From an uncultured Pelagibacteraceae bacterium (lineage in GTDB: Bacteria; Pseudomonadota; Alphaproteobacteria; Pelagibacterales; Pelagibacteraceae), in contig CACKKE010000004.1 in NCBI GenBank assembly GCA_902600635.1, positions 1 to 44,652 of the forward strand: DNA of 44,652 nucleotides, in the 5' to 3' direction. Made by a program: the position numbers and the translations under genes. The notes beneath the pieces are model-generated. The model was not told where the DNA came from. It made no database searches and worked only from the letters and a program-made list of their open reading frames with translations. This document shows, piece after piece, positions 31,021 through 39,932 of this stretch; the first letter of the stretch is position 1; every line of letters starts with the position of its first letter.

Positions 31021-31916
31021 TGCATTTTGTTGAAAAAGAACCAATACAAAAAAGAAAAGATTTTACAGAAAAATTAAAATCCAAAAAAATATTAAGAGTT
31101 CCAGGTGCTTATAATCCCTTAACAGCAAAATTAATTGAGGAGATTGGTTATGATGCTGTTTACGTTTCAGGAGGTGTTATGGCAAATGATCTTGGATTTC
31201 CTGATATTGGATTAACCACACTGCAAGATGTTAGTACACGGTCGTATTTAATTTCTAGAGTTACAAATCTTCCTACAATTGTAGATATAGATACAGGATT
31301 TAAATCATGCAAAGAAACTATAGAAACTTTTGAAGAGTTTGGAATAACTGGAGTTCATTTAGAAGATCAAATTGAAAGAAAAAGATGTGGACACCTAGAT
31401 AATAAAGAATTGATATCCACTGATGCAATGGTGAAAAAAATTAAAGAAAGTGTTTCTGCAAAAAAAGATGAAAATTTTAAGATTATTGCAAGATCTGATG
31501 CAAAAAGTGTAGAAGGAATTGATAAAATGATTGAGAGATGTAAGGCTTACATCGATGCCGGAGCAGAAATTATTTTTCCTGAGGCGCTTCATGATGAAAA
31601 GGATTTTGAAAAAGTTAGAAAAGAATTATCGTGTTATTTGTTAGCCAATATGACTGAATTTGGAAAAACTAAATTATTAAATTATAAACAATTAGAAGAA
31701 CTGGGTTACAACATCGTTATTTATCCTGTTACAACTCAAAGGTTAGCAATGAAAAGTGTTGAGGATGGTTTGAGGGACATTTATGCAAATGGACACCAAA
31801 ACAACATTATTGATAAAATGCAAACTAGAAAACGTTTATATGATCTTGTGGATTACGAGAAATATAATAGTTTGGATGAAAAAATTTATAACTTTAACAC
31901 CGATGGTCACGAATAA
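31020..31916 (+). CDS. prpB: methylisocitrate lyase
   Basis: 'VPGAYNPLTAKLIEEIGYDAVYVSGGVMAN', 'DIDTGF', 'GVHLEDQIERKRCGHLDNKELIS'. Confidence 0.94.
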   Translation: MHFVEKEPIQKRKDFTEKLKSKKILRVPGAYNPLTAKLIEEIGYDAVYVSGGVMANDLGFPDIGLTTLQDVSTRSYLISRVTNLPTIVDIDTGFKSCKETIETFEEFGITGVHLEDQIERKRCGHLDNKELISTDAMVKKIKESVSAKKDENFKIIARSDAKSVEGIDKMIERCKAYIDAGAEIIFPEALHDEKDFEKVRKELSCYLLANMTEFGKTKLLNYKQLEELGYNIVIYPVTTQRLAMKSVEDGLRDIYANGHQNNIIDKMQTRKRLYDLVDYEKYNSLDEKIYNFNTDGHE

Positions 31917-33040
31917 TGAGTGATGATATTAAAAAAGGCTTATTAGGAATTGTTGTAGACGAAACAGAAGTCTCAAAAGTAATGCCTGAAATTAACTCTT
32001 TAACTTACAGAGGTTATGCTGCTCAAGATCTTTGTGAATATTGTAGATTTGAGGAAGTGGCTTATCTTATTTTAAATAAAGATTTACCGAATACCATTCA
32101 GCTTAGAAAATTTGAAAAGGAAGAGAAAAATAATAGAGAATTATCTAAAGATTTATACTCAATTATAAAAAAAATGCCTAAAAAATCTCATCCTATGGAT
32201 GTGGCCAGAACTGCCGTAAGTATTATGGGTTTAGAAGATAAAGAAACAACTGATTCCTCTCCTGAAGCAAATATGAGAAAAGCGATTAGAATCCTCGCAA
32301 AAACTCCTAGTGCATTAGCTGCCTTCTACAGAATTAGAAAGGGTAAAAAAATTATCAAACCCAAAAAAAATTTAAATATAGCAGAAAACTTTTTTTATAT
32401 GTGTTTTGGAAAAGTACCTCAAAAAGAAATAGTAAAAGCTTTTGATGTGTCTTTAATATTATATGCAGAGCATAGCTTTAACGTTTCAACCTTTACTGCA
32501 AGAACTATTACCAGCAGCTTGTCTGATATTCACGGCGCAATTACTGGAGCAATAGCAAGTTTAAAAGGTCCATTACATGGAGGAGCTAATGAAGAAGTAA
32601 TGCATATGATGAACAAAATTAAGGATCCTAAAAATGCTCTTAAATGGATAAATGATACATTAGATAAAAAAGAAGTTGTTATGGGTTTTGGCCATAGAGT
32701 TTACAAAAGTGGAGACTCAAGAGTTCCTACAATGAGAAAATATTTTGCTAAGGTAGCAAAAATTAAAAAAGATAAGAAATTTGAAAAAATTTATGACATT
32801 GTTGAAAAAGTAATGATTGATAGAAAAAACATCCATCCAAACGTGGATTATCCTACTGGACCGACTTATCACTTAATGGGTTTTGATACAGATTTCTTTA
32901 CACCAATATTCGTTATTTCAAGAATAACTGGTTGGTCAGCACATATAATGGAGCAACATGCTGCAAATAAATTGATCAGACCTCTTGCAAGTTACAAAGG
33001 TAACAAGCACAGAAAAGTTTTACAATTAAATCAAAGATAA
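31916..33040 (+). CDS. prpC: 2-methylcitrate synthase / citrate synthase family
   Basis: 'LTYRGYAAQDLCE', 'LILYAEHSFNVSTFTAR', 'GPLHGGANEEVM', 'VMGFGHRVYKSGDSR'. Confidence 0.94.
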   Translation: MSDDIKKGLLGIVVDETEVSKVMPEINSLTYRGYAAQDLCEYCRFEEVAYLILNKDLPNTIQLRKFEKEEKNNRELSKDLYSIIKKMPKKSHPMDVARTAVSIMGLEDKETTDSSPEANMRKAIRILAKTPSALAAFYRIRKGKKIIKPKKNLNIAENFFYMCFGKVPQKEIVKAFDVSLILYAEHSFNVSTFTARTITSSLSDIHGAITGAIASLKGPLHGGANEEVMHMMNKIKDPKNALKWINDTLDKKEVVMGFGHRVYKSGDSRVPTMRKYFAKVAKIKKDKKFEKIYDIVEKVMIDRKNIHPNVDYPTGPTYHLMGFDTDFFTPIFVISRITGWSAHIMEQHAANKLIRPLASYKGNKHRKVLQLNQR

Positions 33041-34057
33041 TTAACTAAAAGCTTCGACCCAAGTCCCTTGTGTAGATGCTTTAGAATACTCTGTTGCACG
33101 ACCCTCAAAGAAGTTCATGTGTTCAACTGCATTTAACATTGTATCTAACCATCCAAGAGGATTTTTTTGTACATCGTAAATTGGTTCCAAGCCTAGTTGA
33201 ACTAGTCTTCTATTACCAATAAATCTAATATAGTCTTTTACCTCTTTTGCAGTTAATCCTTCCATTGGACCCATTTCAAAAGCTAAATCTATAAATGCAT
33301 CCTCATGTTCAATAATAGTTCTGCAAGCTTCATATAATTCTTTTTTTAATTTTGGTGTCCAGATTTCTGGATTCTCTTTAATGAATTCTTTAAAAATTCT
33401 AATCATAGAATTGCAGTGAAGAGTTTCATCTCTTACAGACCAAGTAACTATTTGGCCCATTCCTTTCATCTTATTATGTCTTGGGAAATTTAAAAGGATC
33501 GCAAAACTTGCAAATAATTGTAGACCTTCAGTGAAAGCACTAAAGACTGCAACAGTTTTGGCAATGTCTTCTTTTGAATTAACATTAAATCCTTGCATAT
33601 AATCATATTTGTCTTTCATTTCTTTATACTTCATAAATGCAGAATATTCTGACTCTGGCATTCCAATAGTATCTAATAAATGAGAATAAGCAGCGACATG
33701 AACTGTTTCCATTGCAGCAAAAGCTGTCATCATCATTAAAACTTCAGTTGGTTTAAAAACAGTTGTGTAATGTCTTAAATAACAGTTATTAACTTCAACA
33801 TCAGCTTGAGTAAAAAATCTAAAGATTTGAGTTAAAAGATTTTTTTCAGGTTGTGATAAATTTTTCTGCCAATCTTTAACATCATCACCAAGTGGTACCT
33901 CCTCAGGTAACCAATGGATTCTTTGTTGTGTTAACCAAGCGTCATAACACCAAGGATATCTAAATGGTTTATAAACTGGATTTTCTACTAAAAGACCCAT
34001 CTTTTTGGGTTGGATAATTTCCTTTTTTTCTACTTTGATTTTCTCTGCTACTGACAT
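33041..34057 (-). CDS. nrdB: class I ribonucleotide reductase beta subunit
   Basis: 'TAFAAMETVHVAAYSHL' and 'SVRDETLHCNSM' metal-ligand helices. ATG at 34057 with AGGAGTG upstream, overlapping nrdA. Confidence 0.95.
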   Translation of the reverse strand: MSVAEKIKVEKKEIIQPKKMGLLVENPVYKPFRYPWCYDAWLTQQRIHWLPEEVPLGDDVKDWQKNLSQPEKNLLTQIFRFFTQADVEVNNCYLRHYTTVFKPTEVLMMMTAFAAMETVHVAAYSHLLDTIGMPESEYSAFMKYKEMKDKYDYMQGFNVNSKEDIAKTVAVFSAFTEGLQLFASFAILLNFPRHNKMKGMGQIVTWSVRDETLHCNSMIRIFKEFIKENPEIWTPKLKKELYEACRTIIEHEDAFIDLAFEMGPMEGLTAKEVKDYIRFIGNRRLVQLGLEPIYDVQKNPLGWLDTMLNAVEHMNFFEGRATEYSKASTQGTWVEAFS

Positions 34058-35988
34058 GATAAACACTCCTCGTATTCTGGTTCTTCGTTAGTTTGTTGAT
34101 TTTTAGATTTATATACATTGGCTGTAATATCAGTTGATTGAGCATTATTGATATTTTCAGCTCTTTGAATTGATTTTGATCTACAGTAATAAAGGCTTTT
34201 CAAACCTTTTTTCCATGCATCAAAATGAATTCTATGTAATTCTTTTTTATGAACGTCTGCTGGTAAAAACAAATTGACTGATTGTGCTTGAGAAATAAAT
34301 GGTGTCCTATCACCACTCAACTCAATAATCCATTTTTGATTTAATTCAAAAGCAGTTTTAAAAACATCTTTTTCTAAATCACTTAAAAAATCTAGATGCG
34401 AAACTGAACCTTGATTAGTGGTTATTGTTGACCATGTTTCATCATCATTCTTTCCGTGACTTTCCAAAATCTCCTCAAGATATCTATTTCTTACATTAAA
34501 TGATCCTGACAAAGTTTTGTGGGTATAACTGTTAGCTGCAATAGGTTCTACTCCTGGTGATGCACCTCCACAGATTATTGAAATAGATGCAGTTGGTGCT
34601 ATTGCGGTCTTATTTGAAAATCTCTCTTTAAAACCATATTCTGCAGCATCTGGACATGCACCTCTTTCTTCGGCTAAATCTTTTGAGGCTTGATTTACTT
34701 TTTCATGAATATTTTTAAAAATCTTTTTATTCCACGACTTTGCCATAACAGACTCGAGTGGAATTCTTTTTTTCTGCAAGAAAGAATGGAAACCCATCAC
34801 TCCTAACCCAACACTTCTTTCTCTCTCAGCAGAGTATTTAGCATCTTTAAATTGCTCAGGGGCTTTGTTAATAAAATCAGATAAAACATTATCTAAAAAT
34901 CTCATTACATCTCCAATCATATCTGGATCATCTTTCCACTCATCATACTTTTCTAAATTTAATGAAGACAAACAACAAACAGCTGTTCTATCTCTTCCAT
35001 CTTTATCGATACCAGTAGGTAAAGTTATTTCACTGCAAAGGTTTGAAGTTTTAACTGTAAGGTTTGCAAGCTTATGATGTTGCGGTATTTGTCTATTAAC
35101 AGTATCTATGTAAATGATGTAAGGTTCACCTGTTTCAATTCTTGCTGTTAATAATCTAATCCATAAATTTCTCGCAGATATAGTTTGTTGAATAGTTCCG
35201 TCAGCAGGGCTCTTCAGTGCCCATTGCTCATCATTTTCTACAGCTCGCATAAATGCATCTGAAACTAAAACACCATGATGTAAATTTAACGCTTTCCTAT
35301 TTGGATCACCACCAGTTGGTCTTCTCATTTCCATAAACTCTTCTATTTCAGGATGGTCAATTGGAAGGTAACATGCTGCAGATCCTCTTCTTAGTGAACC
35401 TTGGCTGATTGCCATAGTTAGTGAGTCCATAACTTTTATAAAAGGAATAATTCCAGAAGTTTTTCCAACTTTACCAATCTTCTCACCAATTGATCTTAAA
35501 TTTCCCCAATAACTTCCTATACCTCCACCTTTTGCGGCTAACCAAACGTTTTCACTCCAAAGATCTAGAATGCCACCTAAGCTATCTGATGCTTCATTTA
35601 AAAAACATGAAATTGGTAATCCTCTTTTAGTTCCACCATTAGACAAAACAGGTGTAGCTGGCATGAACCAGAGGTTACTTATATAATTATAAATTCTTTG
35701 CGCATGCAAATTATCGTCTGCGTATGTGCTAGCTACTCTCGCAAATAAATCTTGAAAAGATTCATTGTGACCAAGGTATCTGTCTTTTAAAGTTGCCTTA
35801 CCAAAATCAGTTAGGTTTATATCTTTTGATCGGTCAATTTTAATTATTATGCCCTTATCATTTTGAAATAACTCAGTTTCATTATTTAGGGAGAATAAAT
35901 CTGGTCTATTGCTTTTTTGGACTTCTTTGACCTCGGGGCTATATTCAGAGACAGCTTTCTTTAATGCCTGCGATAGTATTTTATTCAT
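34048..35988 (-). CDS. nrdA: class I ribonucleotide reductase alpha subunit
   Basis: 'PATPVLSNGGTKRGLPISCFLNE', 'NLCSEITLPT', 'SVGLGVMGFHSFL', C-terminal 'ECLSCQ' CxxC. Confidence 0.95.
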   Translation of the reverse strand: MNKILSQALKKAVSEYSPEVKEVQKSNRPDLFSLNNETELFQNDKGIIIKIDRSKDINLTDFGKATLKDRYLGHNESFQDLFARVASTYADDNLHAQRIYNYISNLWFMPATPVLSNGGTKRGLPISCFLNEASDSLGGILDLWSENVWLAAKGGGIGSYWGNLRSIGEKIGKVGKTSGIIPFIKVMDSLTMAISQGSLRRGSAACYLPIDHPEIEEFMEMRRPTGGDPNRKALNLHHGVLVSDAFMRAVENDEQWALKSPADGTIQQTISARNLWIRLLTARIETGEPYIIYIDTVNRQIPQHHKLANLTVKTSNLCSEITLPTGIDKDGRDRTAVCCLSSLNLEKYDEWKDDPDMIGDVMRFLDNVLSDFINKAPEQFKDAKYSAERERSVGLGVMGFHSFLQKKRIPLESVMAKSWNKKIFKNIHEKVNQASKDLAEERGACPDAAEYGFKERFSNKTAIAPTASISIICGGASPGVEPIAANSYTHKTLSGSFNVRNRYLEEILESHGKNDDETWSTITTNQGSVSHLDFLSDLEKDVFKTAFELNQKWIIELSGDRTPFISQAQSVNLFLPADVHKKELHRIHFDAWKKGLKSLYYCRSKSIQRAENINNAQSTDITANVYKSKNQQTNEEPEYEECLSCQ

Positions 35989-35992
35989 TTTT

Positions 35993-36056
35993 TGTTAATA
36001 TATCTTGTTAATATAGCGAAAACAACTATATGTTGTGTGCGCTTGGTGTTAATATA
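35993..36056. promoter_or_regulatory. repeat-rich nrdA upstream region: three TGTTAATATA copies plus an ACAAC-N5-GTTGT palindrome
   Basis: TGTTAATATA at 35993, 36006 and 36047; ACAACTATATGTTGT at 36022-36036. Confidence 0.45.
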
Positions 36057-36146
36057 CTAAATATTATGTAAATCAACAGAACATTTATAGAACAGTGAAA
36101 AAAAAATTCAACTATAAAAATGAAAAAAATGTAAGTAATTAACAGC

Positions 36147-37601
36147 ATGTCTCAATCAATAAAAATAGACCCCTTCGGCTTTAGAGAATATGACGCAAGA
36201 TGGATTTACGAAAAAGACATTAATGAGCCAGGAATCACGAATCTTGGAAAAGGTCTAGGTACCCAAATTAAAGAACATACTAAAAAAGAAAATCCAAGAG
36301 TAATAGTTGGACATGATTACAGATCATATAGCGAAAAAATAAAGTCAGCTTTAAAAAAGGGCTTGCTATCAACTGGATGTTTTGTTGAAGATGTTGGTTT
36401 ATCTCTATCACCAATGGTTTATTTCGCACAATTCAATTTAGATGCTGATGCAGTTGCTATGGTAACAGCTAGTCATAATGAAAACGGCTGGACGGGAGTA
36501 AAAATGGGAATCAAAAAAGGATTAACGCATGCACCTGAGGAAATGAAAGAATTAAAAGAAATTACCTTAAACCAAAATTTTACTACAGGTAACGGTAATG
36601 AAAAACAAATTAAAGATTTTGATAAAGTTTATAAAGAAGATTTAATAAATAAGAATAAGTTAAAAAAGAAAATAAAAGCTGTTGTTGCTTGTGGTAATGG
36701 CACAGCGGGAATTTTTGCCCCTGATATATTAAGAGGTATTGGATGTGAAGTAGTGGAATTAGACTGCAATTTAGATTGGAATTTTCCAAAATATAATCCA
36801 AACCCTGAAGATTTAGAAATGCTTCATGCTATAGTTAGATCAGTAAAAGAAAACAATGCTGACATTGGTTTTGGTTTTGATGGTGATGGAGATCGAGTTG
36901 GTGTAATTGATAATGAGGGAAATGAAATTTTTTCGGATAAGATAGGACTACTAATTGCTAGGAATCTTTCTAATTTACATAAAAATTCTAAGTTTATTGT
37001 TGATGTAAAATCAACAGGCCTTTATTCAACTGATAAAGTTTTAAACGAAAATCAATGTGAAACTTTATATTGGAAAACCGGTCATTCTCATATTAAAAGA
37101 AAAGTACATGATGAAAAAGCTCTAGCTGGATTTGAAAAAAGTGGACATTTTTTTTTCAATCAACCTTTAGGTTATGGCTATGATGATGGAATTAATTCAG
37201 CAATTCAAGTCTGTCACTTACTAAATAACCAAAACAAAAAAATGAGTGAAATAATAAAAGAACTTCCAACTACTTTTCAATCACCAACGATGGCGCCCTT
37301 TTGTAAAGATGAAGAAAAATATAATGTAGTAGATGAAATGGTAAAAGAGTTTAGAAAAATAAAAGACCAAAAAATAAAGATAGATAACCAAGAAATTAAA
37401 GAAATTATAACTGTAAATGGTGTTAGATTTACTTTTGAAGATGGTTCATGGGGTTTAATTAGAGCTTCATCCAACAAACCTTCTTTAGTTGTAGTTACTG
37501 AAAGTCCAACATCAGATGAGAGAAAGCTAAATATTTTTAGATTTATTGACAAAACATTAATGAAAACTGGTAAAATTGGAGAATACGATCAAAAAATTTG
37601 A
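36147..37601 (+). CDS. phosphomannomutase/phosphoglucomutase
   Basis: 'MVTASHNENGWTGVKMG' (phosphoserine loop), 'GFGFDGDGDRVGVID', 'GFEKSGHFFFN'. Confidence 0.93.
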   Translation: MSQSIKIDPFGFREYDARWIYEKDINEPGITNLGKGLGTQIKEHTKKENPRVIVGHDYRSYSEKIKSALKKGLLSTGCFVEDVGLSLSPMVYFAQFNLDADAVAMVTASHNENGWTGVKMGIKKGLTHAPEEMKELKEITLNQNFTTGNGNEKQIKDFDKVYKEDLINKNKLKKKIKAVVACGNGTAGIFAPDILRGIGCEVVELDCNLDWNFPKYNPNPEDLEMLHAIVRSVKENNADIGFGFDGDGDRVGVIDNEGNEIFSDKIGLLIARNLSNLHKNSKFIVDVKSTGLYSTDKVLNENQCETLYWKTGHSHIKRKVHDEKALAGFEKSGHFFFNQPLGYGYDDGINSAIQVCHLLNNQNKKMSEIIKELPTTFQSPTMAPFCKDEEKYNVVDEMVKEFRKIKDQKIKIDNQEIKEIITVNGVRFTFEDGSWGLIRASSNKPSLVVVTESPTSDERKLNIFRFIDKTLMKTGKIGEYDQKI

Positions 37602-38684
37602 TTAATTTTTATCCTCTTTATTTTCATTATCATTAATATCATTTTCTATTTTTGATGGTCTTGAGTTATCACTATAAAATTTTTTGATTAATTCTTCTTC
37701 TCTAATTCTTTGTTCTTGATCAAATTTATCTTCCCATTCTTTTATTCTACGATTTTCCTCTTTAATTCTTTCTTCCTCTTCGTCTTTTTCTCTTAATAAT
37801 TTAGCTCTTTCCTCGTCAATAAGTTTTTGTTTTTCTTGTTCTTTTCTTATTTCCTCGACTCTTTCTCTCTCTTCTTTATCTTTTAATAATTTTTCAGCTT
37901 CTGCTTCCTTTAATTGTTGTTCTTTTTCTCTTAATTCTTCCTCTTTTGCTCTCTGTTCTGCTTGCTCTTCTAGGATTTGTCTTTCTAGCTCTTGTTTTCT
38001 ATCTAATTCAAGTTGTCTCAATCTATTTTCAGTTTCTCTTAATTTTTCCTCTTCATATTTTAATTTTCTGGCAGCTTCCCTTAGTTTTTGCTCCTCATCT
38101 AATCTTTTTTGCCTTTCTAAATCTCTCATTCTATTTCTTTCCTGTCTCTCCCTCTCCTTTTCCTCTCTACGTTTTTGAGCCTCTAGTTCTTTAGATTTTA
38201 TTTCCTCCAATTTAATTCTATTTTTTTCTTCTCTAATTTTTTGTCTTTCTAATATTTTGATTCTTAACTCTTCCTCTTTTAATTTTCTTGCATCCTCTCT
38301 TAATTTTTTAGATTCCTCATCCTTAATTTTTTGTTGTTCAATTTTTAATCTTTTCTCTTCAATTTTTTTCCTTTTTTCCTCATTTTTTTGAATTTGTTTC
38401 TCATTTTCTGTAATTAATTTTTTTTGAGCTAATATTTGAAGCCTCTCTTCTTTAGCCCTGTTTATTTTATCTTTCTGAGCTTGCTTCTTTTGTTGTTGAA
38501 TTTCTTTTTTTTCTTGTATTTTTTTTTCTTTTTCTATTTTTAATTTATTTCTTTCTCTATCTTTTTTTAGGTTTTGGAAAAAATTTTTAATGTTTTTTTT
38601 TGCTCCATTAATGACATTACCTGGGGAAAATTTATAAATTTTTAAATTATTTTGTGTCTTTTTTTTTAACCCTTTTTTACTCAT
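37602..38684 (-). CDS. highly charged K/E/R-rich, predicted long helical/coiled-coil protein of unknown function
   Basis: 360-aa ORF with biased composition throughout (EEKRKKIEEKRLKIEQQKIKDEESKKLRED...); intact from ATG to stop. Confidence 0.75.
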   Translation of the reverse strand: MSKKGLKKKTQNNLKIYKFSPGNVINGAKKNIKNFFQNLKKDRERNKLKIEKEKKIQEKKEIQQQKKQAQKDKINRAKEERLQILAQKKLITENEKQIQKNEEKRKKIEEKRLKIEQQKIKDEESKKLREDARKLKEEELRIKILERQKIREEKNRIKLEEIKSKELEAQKRREEKERERQERNRMRDLERQKRLDEEQKLREAARKLKYEEEKLRETENRLRQLELDRKQELERQILEEQAEQRAKEEELREKEQQLKEAEAEKLLKDKEERERVEEIRKEQEKQKLIDEERAKLLREKDEEEERIKEENRRIKEWEDKFDQEQRIREEELIKKFYSDNSRPSKIENDINDNENKEDKN

Positions 38685-38853
38685 ATTTTAAAATACCAAT
38701 TTTTCGTGTTTATTGCATACAGAAGTTATGGTTAAATTGAGTACAATTTTTGAGCGAAAGCTTTCAAAAACTAAATAAATTCAAATTATAAACTTTTAGA
38801 TTCAACTATTAAGTGTTTATTAAAATTTAAAGAATCATCTAAATTCAAATTGT

Positions 38854-38892
38854 GAGGTGATGGAGGGAGACTGAAGTCACCTCTTTTTTTTT
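38854..38892 (+). terminator. intrinsic terminator-like hairpin directly 5' of the DUF2061 ATG
   Basis: GAGGTGA (38854-38860) / TCACCTC (38877-38883), followed by an uninterrupted T run to 38892. Confidence 0.65.
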
Positions 38893-39093
38893 ATGGCAGA
38901 TAAAAAAATTAGATCGATAGCTAAAACTTTTTCTTGGAGATTTATTATTTTTGTTTATTGGGTAATTTTTGGATACATTTATACTGGAACATTCACAGGT
39001 GCAGGAATACTTGGTGTCGGATCAATAGTTCCACTTTTTTTTTACTATTTTCATGAGAGGATTTGGAACAAGATTAAGTGGGGGACTGGTTAA
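38893..39093 (+). CDS. DUF2061 family small membrane protein
   Basis: 66 aa, 'RSIAKTFSWRFIIFVYWVIFGYIYTG...FFYYFHERIWNKIKWG' matches the DUF2061 pattern. Confidence 0.8.
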   Translation: MADKKIRSIAKTFSWRFIIFVYWVIFGYIYTGTFTGAGILGVGSIVPLFFYYFHERIWNKIKWGTG

Positions 39094-39095
39094 TA

Positions 39096-39932
39096 TTAAT
39101 TTATAGATAAGTATTCAAAAAAAGATCTAATCGATACGATAATTAAGAAAATCCCAAAGATCTTGCTCAATATGTTTTTGTCTATTTTATAAACTGCCTT
39201 TGCGCCTACTCTAGCCATTATCATTGTTACCGGCACAAAAACTAGAAATCCAAGTAAATTAACATATCCAAGACTGTAGGGTGTATTAATATTATCAACA
39301 ATTTTTCCTCCAGTAATCATTGTGATTGTACCAAAAACTGCGATCAAAAATCCAACTCCTGCTGCAGTTCCTATTGATCTCCTAATATCGTATCCAAAAG
39401 TTCTCATAAAAGGTACCATTAATGATCCACCACCAATTCCTAATAATACAGATATGAAACCTATAATAACTCCAGAAATATTTTTAGCAGAATCAGAAAT
39501 CATTTTTGGATTCCTTAAAAGTTGTTCTCTAAAAAAGATAAAGAATAATCCAACTATAAAAGCCATAATGGAAAAGAATAAAACAAAAGCAGGTGTTTTT
39601 AAGTTTACTGCTAAAAATGTTCCCCCAATAACTCCAAATAAAATAAATATACCAAAGGATTTTATGAGCTTAAAATCAACTGCATCATACTCCATATGAG
39701 TTTTTGTTGAAATGATTGAAGTTGGAATTATAATTGCTAATGAAGTACCAACTGAAAGATGCATTCTTGTTGCAATATCAAAATCTAAAACAGTAAAAGC
39801 ATAATAAAGCGCAGGTACTATAATAATACCACCACCGACACCTAATAAACCTGCCATAAAACCCGCAACTGATGCTGCTAATGATAAAACAAATAAAAGA
39901 TTTATAATTTCATTAATGTCTAGAGTTTCCAT
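39096..39932 (-). CDS. TauE/SafE family sulfite-exporter-like membrane protein
   Basis: 'AGFMAGLLGVGGGIIIVPAL' and the repeat 'VLLGIGGGSLMVPFM'; about 8 TM helices. Confidence 0.9.
   Translation of the reverse strand: METLDINEIINLLFVLSLAASVAGFMAGLLGVGGGIIIVPALYYAFTVLDFDIATRMHLSVGTSLAIIIPTSIISTKTHMEYDAVDFKLIKSFGIFILFGVIGGTFLAVNLKTPAFVLFFSIMAFIVGLFFIFFREQLLRNPKMISDSAKNISGVIIGFISVLLGIGGGSLMVPFMRTFGYDIRRSIGTAAGVGFLIAVFGTITMITGGKIVDNINTPYSLGYVNLLGFLVFVPVTMIMARVGAKAVYKIDKNILSKIFGIFLIIVSIRSFFEYLSIN

Noticed and set aside
35995-36011. CtrA-like TTAA-N7-TTAA site
   Set aside because: Spacing between TTAA motifs is 9 nt, not 7, and such motifs are common in AT-rich DNA.
36021-36036. NrdR box upstream of nrdA
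   Set aside because: The palindrome has perfect arms but odd length and poor match to the usual 16-bp pattern; kept only as an unassigned repeat cluster.
37946-38194. 82-aa hydrophobic plus-strand ORF opposite the charged coiled-coil gene
   Set aside because: Antisense of K/E-rich codons (AAA/GAA) automatically yields F/L-rich ORFs; no independent support.
38502-38560. Poly-T/A-rich stretch as a mobile-element or simple-repeat signature
   Set aside because: It is coding sequence for the K/E-rich protein and is explained by Lys/Glu codons.
39322-39699. 125-aa plus-strand ORF opposite the TauE-like gene
   Set aside because: Antisense shadow of a convincing membrane protein.
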